DNA from: Deinandra increscens subsp. villosa
Lineage: Eukaryota; Streptophyta; Magnoliopsida; Asterales; Asteraceae
Assembly (NCBI GenBank): GCA_039602395.1
Contig: JBCNJP010000235.1
Location: forward strand, 1-64,000
Reading direction: 5' to 3'
DNA length: 64,000 nt
Position numbers and translations under genes: made by a program. The stretch's first letter is position 1. The number at the start of each line of letters is the position of its first letter. Below are positions 45,178-58,997 of this stretch, one piece after another. The notes under the pieces are model-generated. The model was not told the origin of the DNA and did no database searches. It was given only the letters and a program-made list of their open reading frames with translations.

Positions 45178-46250
45178 AAATATCCCTCACAAAATGGATG
45201 AAAACAGGGAAACTAGTGACAAAATAACCAAATATTGTTTTCTTTTTAGTTTTTTTAATCACAAAAGGAGCTAAAACGATAGAAAATATGAAGACAAAAT
45301 GCAAGATTAGTGATTTTTGGCCTAAGCACGTCACGTGCCTAGCCAGGCACGGCTCGTGCCTCCTTCCCGCTTCTCCCAGAAAGAGTTGACTTCTGCCTCT
45401 GACTACGCATGACCCGTGTCCTGATCCACACAGCTCGTGCTCCTGTTGAGTGTTGCACACGACCCATGCCACTGATGGCACACGACCCATGCCTCTGCCC
45501 CTGGAATATTCCAAGAGATCGACTGATAAGCACGACCCGTGCCAAATGCCATCTTCGTCTATAAAAGCCGCCCTTCTCCTCCATTTTCATTTTCTCAATT
45601 CTTCACTTCTTCTACTTATTCTAGTTTAGTGAATAGTCGAGCCACTTGGCGTTTTTCTTAGTCTTAATCTTTCAAGTTTGTAAGAATATTAACTAAATAA
45701 GAATTTGTTTAAAGTTTGTCTATGAACTACTCATTTTCTATTAAGCAAATCATTAAAGTCATGATTATGTTTGGCTAAACTCTTTTACTCACTTGGGGAT
45801 AAACGAGCCTTTGGTTGATAAGTAAAATGAATTTATATACGTACCTTAAGGTAAGTACGAATGACTTTATGAAAACTCTTTTAAATTAAAAGTGTATGTT
45901 CTAACCTTTTTAAACAAATGTACCTTGTGTATTATAGACCATTTGAGGAGTTGAAAGGTCATCACTCGGACGTGTGACACCCGCTGGGGGACGATGCATT
46001 ATCCTAACGGTGACTCGCACCTATACAAAGTAATATGTTCGTGAGTTTTATGTCTATGTAAACAAACACAACTTTCACGCTAACTACAGCCGGAAGGTAC
46101 TGGTTGGGTTGAGGTTAGTAATATTTTATCACTTCATGGAAGTCGGTGAGTTACATGTTTGTGAACTTGGCTCTGGTTACGACCTCTCATGTTTGCGCGA
46201 AAGTGGTGCATGAAGGAAATGGACCTTAGTCACTTTTAAAGATAAGTTTC
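45178..46250 (+). repeat. LTR-like segment with CACGACCC motifs, right copy
   Basis: Copy of 28030-29100 with TATAAAA at 45560-45566 and scattered SNPs. Confidence 0.45.
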
Positions 46251-46254
46251 ATAA

Positions 46255-49200
46255 TACATTTATCTGATGTGTGGGTTGTTCCCCTGCTGGTTCACGACAA
46301 TGTATTCGACAACACCAATTTCATGGATTGGTATCGCAACCTGAAAATTCTTCTCACGAATGAAAAGAGTTTTATGTTCTTGAGAACCCAAACCTTGAAG
46401 AACTTGCAGATCATAACAGTACTGACCATGCAAAATGGGCAAGGCATGTTGATGATTCTCAGACTGTGACGTGTCTTATGCTGGCAACAATGATCCCCGA
46501 GCTTTAGAGGAACATGGTTGACAAGAAAGCATATAACATAAGCGCGCAGCTGACAGGCATGATTCAGCAGCATGCTCGCCACGAACGTTTTGAGGTAATG
46601 AGATCCCTTATCACGTGTTGTATGTAAGAGGGTTCTTCAGTAGTGCTCACGTACTAAAATGAATAGCTATGTCGATCATCTAGAACTTTTGGGATATCCA
46701 CTACATGATGAGTTAGCCACATACATTGTCCTTAAACTCACTACCCAGGTCATATGATTAGTTCGTTTTTAACTATAATATGAATGGTGTGGAGAAGGAT
46801 CCATTGCTGATGATTCGAGATGGTAGAATTGGTAAGAAAACCAAGAGAGCCAAGGGCAAAGGCAAGGAAAAGAGAAAAGGAAAGAAACAAGAATCTCACA
46901 AAGGAAGTTCTCAGGAAGATGCCAAGTGTTTCCACTATGATGAAACGGGGCACTGGAAGAGGAACTGTCCTAAATACCTAATTTGAAGTGAAAACGAAGA
47001 AGTTGTCACTCGGAGGAAAGTCCTAAAGTATACATGTTATCTATTTTCTTTCTCCAAGCAAATCTTGAGTGCCTTGACACTGGATGTGATAGTCACAACG
47101 ATTTGCATGGGTTAAGAAAACTTAGAGATTTGAAGCAGGACGACTTGCATCTGCACGTTGGGAATGGGCAGAAAGTTGCTGTGAAAGCCATAGGACATTT
47201 TACTATAAATTTACCTAGGGGTTCAACATTATTTTAAATAACCATTGTTATGTCCCTAGTATGACTAGAAACATCATTTCTCTGTTTTCCTTGAAATGAC
47301 AGGGTATGTTTTTAATGATAAGGGTGATTCCTTTTTTGTATACTTGAATGATATGTTTTATTTTGAAACAAGACCACACAATGGAATCTATGAGATAGAT
47401 ACCAAATAGATACCAATGTTAACATGATATACAACATCTCCAATAAACATGCTAGGACTAGTGTCAATGACACGTTTAGATGGCATTGTCGACTAGGACA
47501 CATAAACAAGAATCGCATCAAGAAACTCCAAGCTGCCAATATTAGAACCCACTGGTTTAGAGTTTTTGACACATGTGAGTCTTGTTGAAGTGGCAAGTTG
47601 ACCAAGTCGTCTTTCTCGTATGGGTATGTCTATCTTATGCGGCATAAACATGAAACTTTTGAAAAGTTTAAAGAATACCAGAACGAAGTACAAAGCAGCT
47701 TGGTAAGACGACTAAAGCACTTCGATCAGATCGAGGTGGCGAATATCTAAGTGAGGAATTCGACCCACACCTCAAGTCTTGTGGGATTGTATCCCATCTC
47801 ACTACACCAAGAACCCCACAGTTGAATAGTGTTTCTGAGAGAAGAAATCGAACATTGTTAGGCATGGTTCGATTAATGATGTTTCACACCAATCTGTCAC
47901 ACTCCTTTTGGAGTTTTGCTCTTGGAATTGCTGCCCGATTAGTGAACCTCGCTCCTACGAAGAAGGTAGATAAGACACCTTATGAGATATGGCACGGGGA
48001 ACGACCCAAATTATCCTACCTAAAGGTATGGGGATGCTATGCGTATGTTCCAAGTGAATCTTCGAACAAATTAGATCCTCGCGACGATAAAGTTGTTCTC
48101 GTCGGATATGCCCAGAAAGTTAGTTATTATTTCTATAACCCTACTGAGAACACATTTTTCATCAAACGTAGAGGAACATTCTTAGAGGATGAGTTCCTCC
48201 AATGAGGGGATGAAAATAATCAGACTGACCTTGAAGAAGTTCGAGATCAACCTGAGACCCAACTAGAAACCGGTTCGGTAGATCAGCATGAGATGACTAA
48301 ATCTGAAAGAATATCAAAACCAGTAGTAACACAATGCGTTCACAGAACTACGCGGGACCGCCATGAAACATAAAGATATCTGGGTATGCACGAGGAACCC
48401 GTGAACTATAAGGATGAGATCTCAGATACTAAGTCTGAGAAATGGATGGAAGCCCTGCGCGCAGAGATGCAGTCCATGTATGACAACCAAGTCTGGGATT
48501 TGGTTGAACCTCCACCCGATTGTTGCGCAGTAGGAAGTAAATGGGTTTTCAAGTTGAAAACAAACATGGATGGTAATGTGCAAACATATAAGGTTAGGCT
48601 AGTAGATAAAGGGTTTACTCAAACTCAAGGAGTTGATTATGATGAAACTTTCTCGCCTGTAGCTATGCTTAAATCAATCAGGATACTACTCACTATATTT
48701 GCGTATTATGATTACGAGATATGGCAGATGGATGTCAAAACTACGTTTCTTAATGGACATTTGAATGAAGATGTCTATTTGAAACAACCTGAAGGTTTTG
48801 GGGATCCAAAGAACCCTGAAAAGGTATGCAAGCTGAACAAATCCATTTATGGATTGAAGCAGGCATCTCGAAGCTGGAATCTTCATTTTGATTAAAAGAT
48901 AAAAGAGTTTGGTTTTATCAATAACGAATATGAACCATGTGTTTACAAAAAGGCAAGTGGGAGCTCTATCACTTTTCTAATCCTCTATGTAGATGACATA
49001 TTAATCATTGGAAACAACATACCTATGCTTAGGGAAGTGAAACGTTAGTTGCAAAAGTGTTTCTCAATGAAAGATCTTGGCAAAGCCACCTATATTTTAG
49101 AAATTAAAATTCATACAGATAGGCCAAGAAGGCTAATTGGACTAAGCCAAAGTACATATATTGACAAGGTCTTGCGACGCTTCTCAATGCAAAATTCCAA

Positions 49201-49933
49201 GAGAGGATCTTTGCCCATGACACACGGAACCATTCTAAACAAAGAACAATCACCCCAGACAGACGAGTAGATAGAGCATATGAAAAGAGTTCCATATGCA
49301 TCTGCTATTGGTTCCATTATGTATTCCATGCTATGTACTAGACCAGACGTGTCATACGCTCTATGTATGACGAGTAGATATCAGCAGAATCCGGGTGAGA
49401 GTCACTGGATTGCTGTGAAAAATATCCTTAAGTACTTGAGAAGAACTAAGGTTATGTTTCTGATATATGGAGCAACAAAGGGAGAACTTAGTGTAAGGTG
49501 TTACACAAACGCAAGTTTTCAGACTAACCGAGATGATTCTCGATCACAAATGGGATATGTAGTTACCTTGAATGGTGGCGTTGTATACTCCAGAATCAGA
49601 ATACATGATAGCATGAGATGCTGTAGAGAATGATGCTTAGATGAAGAAGTTCATTGCTGATCTCGATGTTGTGCCTAGTATACAAATGCAAGTCGAGGTA
49701 CGTTGAGACACGACTGGTACCATTTCTCAAGCGAGGGAACCACCATCGCATCACAGTACAAAGCATATTCTACGAAAGTTTCGTTACATTCGAGAAAGAT
49801 TGGAACGAGTCGATGTCATCATAAGCAAGATCCATACTGACCAAAATTTGGCAGACCCATTTGCTAAACCTATGCCTCACGTCAAACATGAGGAACATGC
49901 TGATAAAATAGGTCTTAGATTTGAGAGTTAGTG
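46255..49933 (+). pseudogene. Decayed Ty1/copia gag-pol, right copy
   Basis: Same order, deletions and stops as 29110-32790: YVDD box at about 48985, CYTNAS in place of YTDAS, and the integrase jump at about 47620. Private differences include a 1-base deletion near 47693 and a stop in CESC-stop (about 47585), showing slight independent divergence. Confidence 0.92.
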
Positions 49934-50212
49934 GATTTGATTTGTATTTAGAAATTTGGCGCTTTCGAAAGAATAGACAAATATTCTTGGTTTATCTTAA
50001 TAGTTAAGGAGTTATATATAAACTATTTGTCTTCGATTATTAGTATATTAAGAATCCATGAATACTAGTGTATTCTAAATGTCCATGGTTGATCATATGC
50101 GTGAGAACGAATCTGAGCGATAGACTATTATGAGTTATGATCAGATTCATGAGATGAATGCTCAAGAAGTGTTGAGAATCATATTCAGAGATAATTTATG
50201 AGTTGAATAAAT

Positions 50213-50562
50213 ATTGGATGTAGCTCGCTTCAAAATAATCTTCATGGATCAATGTCATAAGATATTTTGATAATGGTAAAATCATGTAATCCTTAGACTT
50301 GCGGTACAAACTAAAGCGAACGTTTGCTGAAAGGTCACTCTTTGATTTTATCTAGCGTTGCGTCCTTGATAGGGCAGTAATAAGGGTACTTAATTGGGAG
50401 TGATCTGAAGCTTAGTGGGAGCTGTTTGTAGCCAAAAGAATATGTTCTCTTATTTCCATAAGAGTTAAACATTCTGGCGCCGTCGTTGAATTTGAATAGT
50501 GAAAATGCATGGCCGTGCTCGAACTATGATTACTTTGTTAAGACTAATCCAATGATCCTCTT

Positions 50563-50629
<67 letters not shown>

Positions 50630-51110
50630 ATGTATATGATTTTCAAAAATCATATATGATATATATGAATAAGGTTAATTATGTGATACTTAATTAGTTG
50701 TGATATATATATAAGTGGATTTTGAAATCCTATATTATATATATATTTACTTGAATTTTGAATAACTAATAAGTTATCTAGTTATTATGGATTGATTCAA
50801 ATTGATTTAGTTGACATAATTATCTTGTTTAAAACATCAGTTTCATGCATGAACGTTTCATGCATTAATACTATTTTTAGTTTAGACATACACAATGAAC
50901 GCCAAAGAACCATAGAACACCATATACTTTTCTTATTAAATTGTTTTATTAAAAGTATTACTTTTAGCTATACCCGCTATACCCAAAAAAATATCCAACT
51001 ATCACCACAAGTATTAGAGAAATACCTAATCATCTAACTTTTCATTTCATACACTCTTTTATAAAACACTTTAAAATATATAAACCAAACCTCATGACCT
51101 CCCTCCTGTG

Positions 51111-51154
<44 letters not shown>

Positions 51155-51645
51155 CTACGTTTTTTTTAGAAATCCATGAATATTGTATACTAAAGGTCCG
51201 TAATCGATTGAAATTTGTGGGAATGAATTTCAAAGAAAGACTGTTGTGATTTATAATCGTTCATGAAGATGAAAGCTCAAAAGGGTTGAGGTTTATAATT
51301 CACATATATGCATTAGAGAAATGATATTGGACGTAACTCGCTTCAAAACTAACTTCATGGATTAAGTCATAAGTGGTTTTGAAAATGGTATGATTGTCAC
51401 ATCCTTAGACCTGAGAAACATATAGAGACTAACATTAGTGGATGATCGTTCTTTGATCGTATCTAATGTTGGATCTTAAATGGACAATATTAAGGGTACT
51501 TGATTGAGAACGAATTTGAAACTAAGTGGGAGTTGTATGTCGTCAAAGGGATTTTGTACTTCTCGAAATAAGAAGATGAACATCCAGGTGCCTTCGTAGG
51601 ATCAAACTGGTGAAAAGTGTGGCCACACTCAAACTAAGTGGTAGC
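50213..51645 (+). repeat. Diverged direct repeats and (TA)n tracts, right copy
   Basis: Copy of 33064-34490 with shorter TA runs at 50566-50611 and 51115-51152, plus an extra 'gtgatttataatcgtt' piece near 51246. Confidence 0.8.
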
Positions 51646-52355
51646 TTGTCATCCACTTTGAGTCTGACACGAAAACAATAATGGTTGGACAAAATATAAG
51701 AATGATTACAAATCCATGTCTTATGTTCAACTGATGTTCTAAACAGAAAGGAAGTACAATAAGGTTACCACGGCTTAACTCCACAGAAGCAGTAAAATGA
51801 TTAAAGAGTTTGGAGAAATAGTTGACGAAAGAAATCATGTCATACCTTAATGATCGCTGAGAGATACAGCTAGGTGTCCACCTCTGCGAACGCTGTAGTC
51901 TTAATCGACAATCGTCCAAGTGAGAGTTTGTTGGATTTTGATATGTCCGACTATCGATTAGTCAACGTAATCATAAAGGTACGATCCAAGAGTTACAATC
52001 TGAACGACGAACAAGTTATAATATTTGAATATTATATATTTAAATATTGTTGATCACAGAACGAACATTAGGCGAATCGTTGTTTGTTGAAACGATGATT
52101 GTAATTTAGATGTTTGGAGAAATAGTTAAATAAGGTGAAAATAAAACGGTGATCAAACGATGATAAAATTGTTAAAGCGGTTAACAATTTAATAAGGAAA
52201 ATAATAGAGACATTATTTCGATTATAACGTACACAGGGATTTAATTTATAGTGACAAATTAAATATCGGATAAAGTAAAATTATTAAGACGTTAATAATT
52301 GTTATCCGGATAAAAATGTTTTAGATAAATCGGTTGACTAAAACATAGAGATTGA

Positions 52356-52403
<48 letters not shown>

Positions 52404-53036
52404 TATATATTGTGCATGTTTCGAACATATAAACTTTAACTAGTAATAACTGTATTAACAGTTATTATTTGGATGTTTTCTTTGGAAAAAATACAGTACT
52501 TTAAGGATCAGACTGTAACTTATATTCCTATAAATACATGTCTCATTTCAACCCTAAATATACAATCAGAAGCCTAAAAGTTTAACCCTGAAATCTCTCT
52601 GGTTCCCTCCCCTACGCAGACCTCCTGTGACACCACCACCACCGTCGCCGGCCTCCCACGGCCGCTGGCCACTGCCGTCCACCGCCGGATCATCGTCATC
52701 GTCGTCGCTATACACCGCCGGACCACTGTCGCCGCTGCCACCGCTACTCTGCTGTCGCTGCTTCTCCGGCGCCGCCACTGCCTCCGCCGCCACCGTCACG
52801 TATGGTGACCCGCGCGATTATTGTCGCATGTTATGGCTCGGTGCTTTAACTAGCTCGGGTGTGATCGGTTCGGGTTGTTCAAAGTTGTTTGGACAAGTGA
52901 TCAAATGATATCTAGCAGATCCGTTTGTCGATTCAGAATGTCTCATCTCGGTCTCGTCAAGGTCAATCTTTAAATATATATATATATATATATACATATC
53001 TGAATTTATTGTAATTGGATCACTGGTGTGAAATAC

Positions 53037-55468
53037 TTAACTATAACACCCATATCAGAGTTTAACATTTTATGACGTTTACTAATTTCCAAATTTTGGT
53101 CCCAGAATTTTTTTTGTTTTATTATAGCAAAATACATACTACTTTATTTCATTGCTTCAAAACAGTCCTTAAAAGAACGGGTTGGTTCATACAAGATGAA
53201 CTTCTATTTTAAAATTTTGGGCATGACCTGTTCGTAAGTATAAAAATCCTTACGAACATCACCTGTTGCAAACAATCCCAGAAAGACAATCAATTCAATT
53301 TAACAAAGTAAAACAATTGACTTGTATTCGAAACACTACGGTCCGTAGAGTTTAACTCCTAAACATTCATAGGCCCTCCCGACTAGAGAAGTGGTCATAC
53401 GATGCATTGCCTCAAGGTAATGCTTGCAAGTCGTCATCTTGACAGTGTTCGGTTCTTCGACAAGCTCGATGGTGATCCGGGCTCCAACTTTATCTATCCT
53501 GCAATTTACACCAACTATATTAGTGTTTATTGCCACAATGTGGGTAAAATCAATTAATCAAAAAAGAAAAGCATTAATTACACAAATTGGGTTCCAGGCG
53601 TATCGCCTAGAATGAACCTTTCTCCAAGCGATACGCTTGGAGGATCAGGCGTATCGCCTACTTTAAGCTTTGCTCCAAGTGATACGCTTGGAGCCAAATT
53701 TCCAAGGTTGATGCCCTGTTCGGCCAGAATTTTTACTTAGCCACATTTTGGCTATTTTCTCCTATTTTTCCCAATTTTTTTTCCAATTTGTCCACCATTC
53801 ATTTTGGTCTTTTCCTCCCTTACAAAAGACCATAAAAACACATCAAAACATGTCATTACACAATTTTTAACCACCCCATGGGTTTAATTGACAACTAAGT
53901 CCAATTATCATAATTGGCCAAATCCAACCCGATTGACCCGTAAAGCCTCACTATCAAGTAGTGAGCTTTATTTATGCAATACTATGGCTATTTCTTTTCA
54001 TTACTAATAAACGATAATTGTTTCGAATCACTATGTCATCCTACATTGTAGCAATTTTATAATTGTGGCTCCATAGAGCCATTTAACCTATTTGACCCAT
54101 TAACATGGGTTCCAACGAGGCATATAACCTTTAAGCAACACTGTTATATTCGGATATGGTTCCTACAGACCATTTATCTATTTCAATTTGCCTGGCCCGT
54201 TTAGGCCCCAAAACACTAATGGACCTAAACTTTATGGCTTATGGTTAGAATTCAATTTCCAACCCATCTCTCCCATTCTAGAGGTTTAGTATTCACATAT
54301 ACACTCCAAATGAGTTTCCCTGAATTCTTTGATTCGTTTGTTATTCGATTACCTCTATATCATAGGCTTCTTGACCCATTCGGATCATTCACCACATGAT
54401 CAACATTTTAACACATCATCATGATCCCTACGGACCATTTATCTTACTATTTTTTGTTTAACACCGTATGGTTTTCTAATAACCAATTATCCAATCTTGG
54501 ATTCATGGTTCCAAGAACCATTCATCACCCGGTTAACATTGTAACCCATTATCATGATCCCTACGGACCATTTATTTTACTATTTTCGGTTTATTACGGT
54601 CATGGTTTTCTAATAACCATTTATCCTTTCTTGGATTCATGGTTTCAAGAACCATTCATCACCCGGTTAACATTATCAACCATTATCATGATCCCTACGG
54701 ACCATTTATTTTACTATTTTCGGTTTATTACCGTCATGGTTTTCTAATAACCATTTATCAATTGTTGGCTTCATGGTTCCAAGAACCATTCATCACCCTG
54801 TTAACATTAACCCATTATCATGATCCCTACGGACCATGTATTTTACTATTTTCGATTTATTACCGTCATGGTTTTCTAATAACCATTTATCAATTGTTGG
54901 CTTCATGGTTCCAAGAACCATTCATCACCCTTTCTAATTGACCCCTAAGGGTTCACCATTAGCTATACGATTATGGTTCTATTTAACCCATTTACATTAT
55001 CATAACAAATCAACACATATTTATGGTTCCTACGACCCATTTAGCTATTAATGACCATTTTGACCCATTTACATCCTAACATCGTATTAACACATGATTA
55101 TGGTTCCTATTAACCATTTAGCATTCATGTATATTTACCTACAAGGTTCAACATTACTCATCTATGATGTCATAATGTAACCTCGATTCCATTCATTTTT
55201 AATTTCTTAGAGCTTGTCTCTAATTGTTAGACTACATAGATATATTAAACTTCTTTACTTGACACAATGATCAAGTCCGTCACTTTTCCAAACAATATGC
55301 ATTTCACATAATTATAGCATCGATGGGTCAATAATAAGATATGTAACATAGCATAGATGTTACCTCGTGAGCTTTAACAATATTTACATGGTTTACCACA
55401 TGTCCCTTCGCCTTTGTTTCCTAAAGTGGATTCAATCTTTGTTAGGTCCATAAGACACTATAAATCAT

Positions 55469-55523
<55 letters not shown>

Positions 55524-56878
55524 TATGTCACATTTTCCACATTTAAGCACTTGAATCATTTAATTACATCAAGCTTATGATTCACATCTCATAGCATCAA
55601 TTTACTAAAAATTAGGGTGGCATTTTCTGTCCAGCCCTTGTTCAAGTCACATTTTGACCCTTTTAACAGCTTAATTAAGTCAACACGTTCAAATATAAAA
55701 TATAGTAGACTCATAGAGCTTTTCGAGCATATAAAATACATATTTTTCGGAGTTACGGTTGACTTTATACAAAATTTTCAAAAACAGATCAGCAACTATT
55801 TATTTCTAATCAGCATTGCTGAATTTTCTATATCTCCATAGAAAACTCATAATTAGACCCATTAAACCGCCGAATTAGCATTTTACATTCACAAGTAAGT
55901 TTTAGTATACTTAAATACCTTTCCAACCGTGTATAATACACCCCCATAGGATGCTTACACAAATTTATACAAAATGCTAAAGTCATAACATGATTTCTCA
56001 TGAATCAATTACCATAATTTAACTCTAATATCTATAATCCACATCAAGTCTTCACATTTAGCATCAACTAACACTAGTTAACCAACACAATCATCATTTA
56101 AGCATTTAATCAAGCACTTGGTGTGCATCAACATAATATCATAATTTCAACCTAGTTTGATTTAGGTTCTACTACCATGGATTCTTTCACATGATTTTGA
56201 AACAATACTTCAAATTATCATGCATCATTCAACCAATACAAGTCAACTAACTCATAATTCTTGTAATTACATCATGGAATCCAAAACTTGGCCTCCAAAG
56301 CTTAAATTTTCGTATCTAAGGGTTCACCCCACCAAAACTTCATGTGTTGGTCATAGTTTCAAGCATTTATGTATCTATGGCTTGTGTACTTCATCATATA
56401 ACCATTACAACACTAAATTGCAGCCCAATTTCATCAATTTAGGGCTATAATTTTCGAACATACACATGCACATATTATGGAAAACTTACCAACACTCCCC
56501 AATCCGGATTTATCAAGGTTTAAAGCTCCCATTCCTTGTTCTAATTCCCAAAAATCGCAGCTTATGATCCTTGGATTGATGGAGTTTGATTTAGGGCATG
56601 AAAGGGGAGGAACATGGTGCCTGGAGGTCGCTAGATGCGTCCCAGACCCTCCTCCCCATTTTCTTCCCTTTTTAACAATCTTCTTATTACAAAACTAGCC
56701 CCTCAAGATTCTATTTAGGTTATTTAAACCCAAACCTCATATTTACACAATAGTTCCTCAAACTTTAACATAATAATAATAAGTGGCACATAAGCTAGAG
56801 GTGCCCTAAATTCAGATTCACGCTTAACGTGAATTTAATGGGATTTTGACCATATAAGAATCGGGATGTTACATTAAC
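53037..56878 (-). mobile_element. Solo gypsy-type LTR (3832 bp, TSD TTAAC), right copy
   Basis: TTAAC at 53037-53041 and 56874-56878 flank TATAACACCC...GGGATGTTACA. The tandem array has units at 54420, 54553, 54687 and 54819; the hairpins lie at 53593-53692. The length differs by 8 bp from the left copy. Confidence 0.85.
54400..54935. repeat. Four ~134-bp tandem repeats, right copy
   Basis: Same array as 37264-37800 with spacings 133, 134 and 132. The last interval has lost two bases relative to the left copy. Two overlapping open frames here are repeat artefacts. Confidence 0.93.
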
Positions 56879-57021
56879 TCGAGTTAAAAATGTTTTGAAA
56901 TTCACCGCTTCCGCATTATATTAGTTGTAATAATTTATGATAAATGAATAAATATAAAATAAGATTTTATATTAAAAGTCAAAATTTTAATTTGACCTAA
57001 ACGAATCGTTGATTCCCAACA

Positions 57022-58997
57022 CAACCACCCTTTCATACTGACCGAACACCTTTCGAAACCTCTAGTCGGCTACACCCACAGGGATGTTCGAGAGAAAGAA
57101 CATCGTGTCGTTCCCCCACCTACTTCTCAACGTACCTTCTCCTACCAGACCCTTTACAACGTTTCTCCTAAGTACTTTTTGTCATTCCCCGTCGCCACCT
57201 CCTCCACGTGGTCCTGTTTATGAACCTCTTTTGTCCCTTCAATATTAAACCCATGTCAGACATGACCATCGGAATTCCTTTGCCTTTCTTCAGACACCCT
57301 TTCTCTCTACTCCATTTTTTTAGATGTTTACCTCTAAAACAAGAAGCCACTACACGCCATAATACCATTAAGCTAAATGATCATTGTTAAAGTTTAGCAC
57401 AACCATTTTTTTATTTGAAAGATGGTTAGTTTTTTTTTTAATTTTAAATTCAAACGCAACGAATTTATCATAAAATTTAATGTTGTAATGAGTTAGTTGT
57501 GTTGGCTAATTTTTAGGTTTAAGACTTAATACTTTACGCGTTTGTTTCTAATTTTAACGTCGTTACGTAGTTTTTTATATTTTAGTTTTCTTTACATTAC
57601 GCTATAGCAATATAACTGTTTTGTATAGTCACTTTATCTTTACAACAACACACAAATTGCAAATATAGTTAAATTATAAAAATAAATATAAAATAAAGAA
57701 TATACCTCTTAAAACTATTTCCGTATTTTACAACTTGGACCTGTATATTCTTATCTCATCTTCTTGTTATATTTAATTTAGGCATATGGGATATGACTCA
57801 TAACAATGACCCACCTAGTAGACCATATATCAACATAAGACCATCCCTTCGTTTTTAGCAATAAAAGAACCACAAAAGGACCTTCGTGCACACAAAGTTT
57901 TTTTTTAGGTGGTCTCTTTCAAGTTTCAACCAAACCAGATACCATCAACCATCACCTCCGGCGAGCTTCCGGCAACGTTCAGATAACCATTTCCACCACA
58001 ACACTCCAAAAAAGATTCTTTCAAAAGGGTTTTCTTTTTCAACATCAAATCAATATACTCCTACTATCCTACAACCATTTATCATCCCCAAAAAGCAAAA
58101 AAGTCATCATTTTTATGCCAAAACAAATTGGAAACGCCGGCCATTTGACCGGTCTGGTCGCCTCCAGCAGCCATGTGTTTCGTTTCTTACTTTCTTAACT
58201 TGTGATCAAATTCATACAAAATCCCAAATTTGCCCATCATAACATTCTTGTTTTTAAGTAAAAAAAAATACTTTATAAAAATTAAATTAATTATTATTTC
58301 AAATAAAAAATAGATCACTGTAACAAAGCTTGGCGGGAGGATGCACCAAGAATCTTGAAATCTAACATACTTTATAAAAACCCAAATCCAAATGTATCAA
58401 AATCCACACTTTTTATATAAATCTTTAGAAAAAAAATTAAATCTTTTCATGTTTCTTAACTTCTTTCAGTTGATATATACATACACACCATTCATTGTAT
58501 CTATCTATCTATCTATCTATCATATCTATCGATGTGTATGTTTTGGAGTTGAAAATGGGCTTTTTATTTGAGAGTCGGAGACCATATGAGGCGCAAGTTA
58601 GCGTAACCTTACTTTCTCTCACCTCATGGCTCTTTCAGTCTTCTATCTATACATACAACACATTGTATCTATATGTCGAAAAAGAAATATATTTACAGTA
58701 AATTAATCTCTCTCTGTCACATGAATTTAGGTTATGCTAACGTTTGTTTCACGAAATAAAGATTGTATGTGTCTGTAATTTTAATTTAAACAACTCATCG
58801 CCTTATTTTATCAGTTCTTCCAGAAACAGAGAGAGAAAGAGGGATCCCCTAATTCACAAAACCTTCGTCTTCTCCATCGATTTCATCAAATTGGTTGACA
58901 ATTGTTCGTTTTTCCGGTCGATGTAGTTGCGTTTCGCGTTTCGATTGATTGTTCAAACGCCTGATTCAATTCGATTTTGGCGGATTAGGGTTTCGGG
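57022..58997 (+). promoter_or_regulatory. Upstream region and leader of the ATX gene (right copy)
   Basis: Counterpart of 39885-41860 with only isolated single-base changes. It contains the (TATC)n tract (58494-58522) and ATGTAG at 58921-58926. Confidence 0.55.

Larger units (their letters stand above)
51929..57021 (+). mobile_element. Copia 3' LTR split by a solo LTR, right copy
   Basis: TGTTGG start at 51929, CCCAACA end at 57021, interrupted by the solo LTR at 53042-56873. Corresponds to 34776-39884. Confidence 0.75.
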
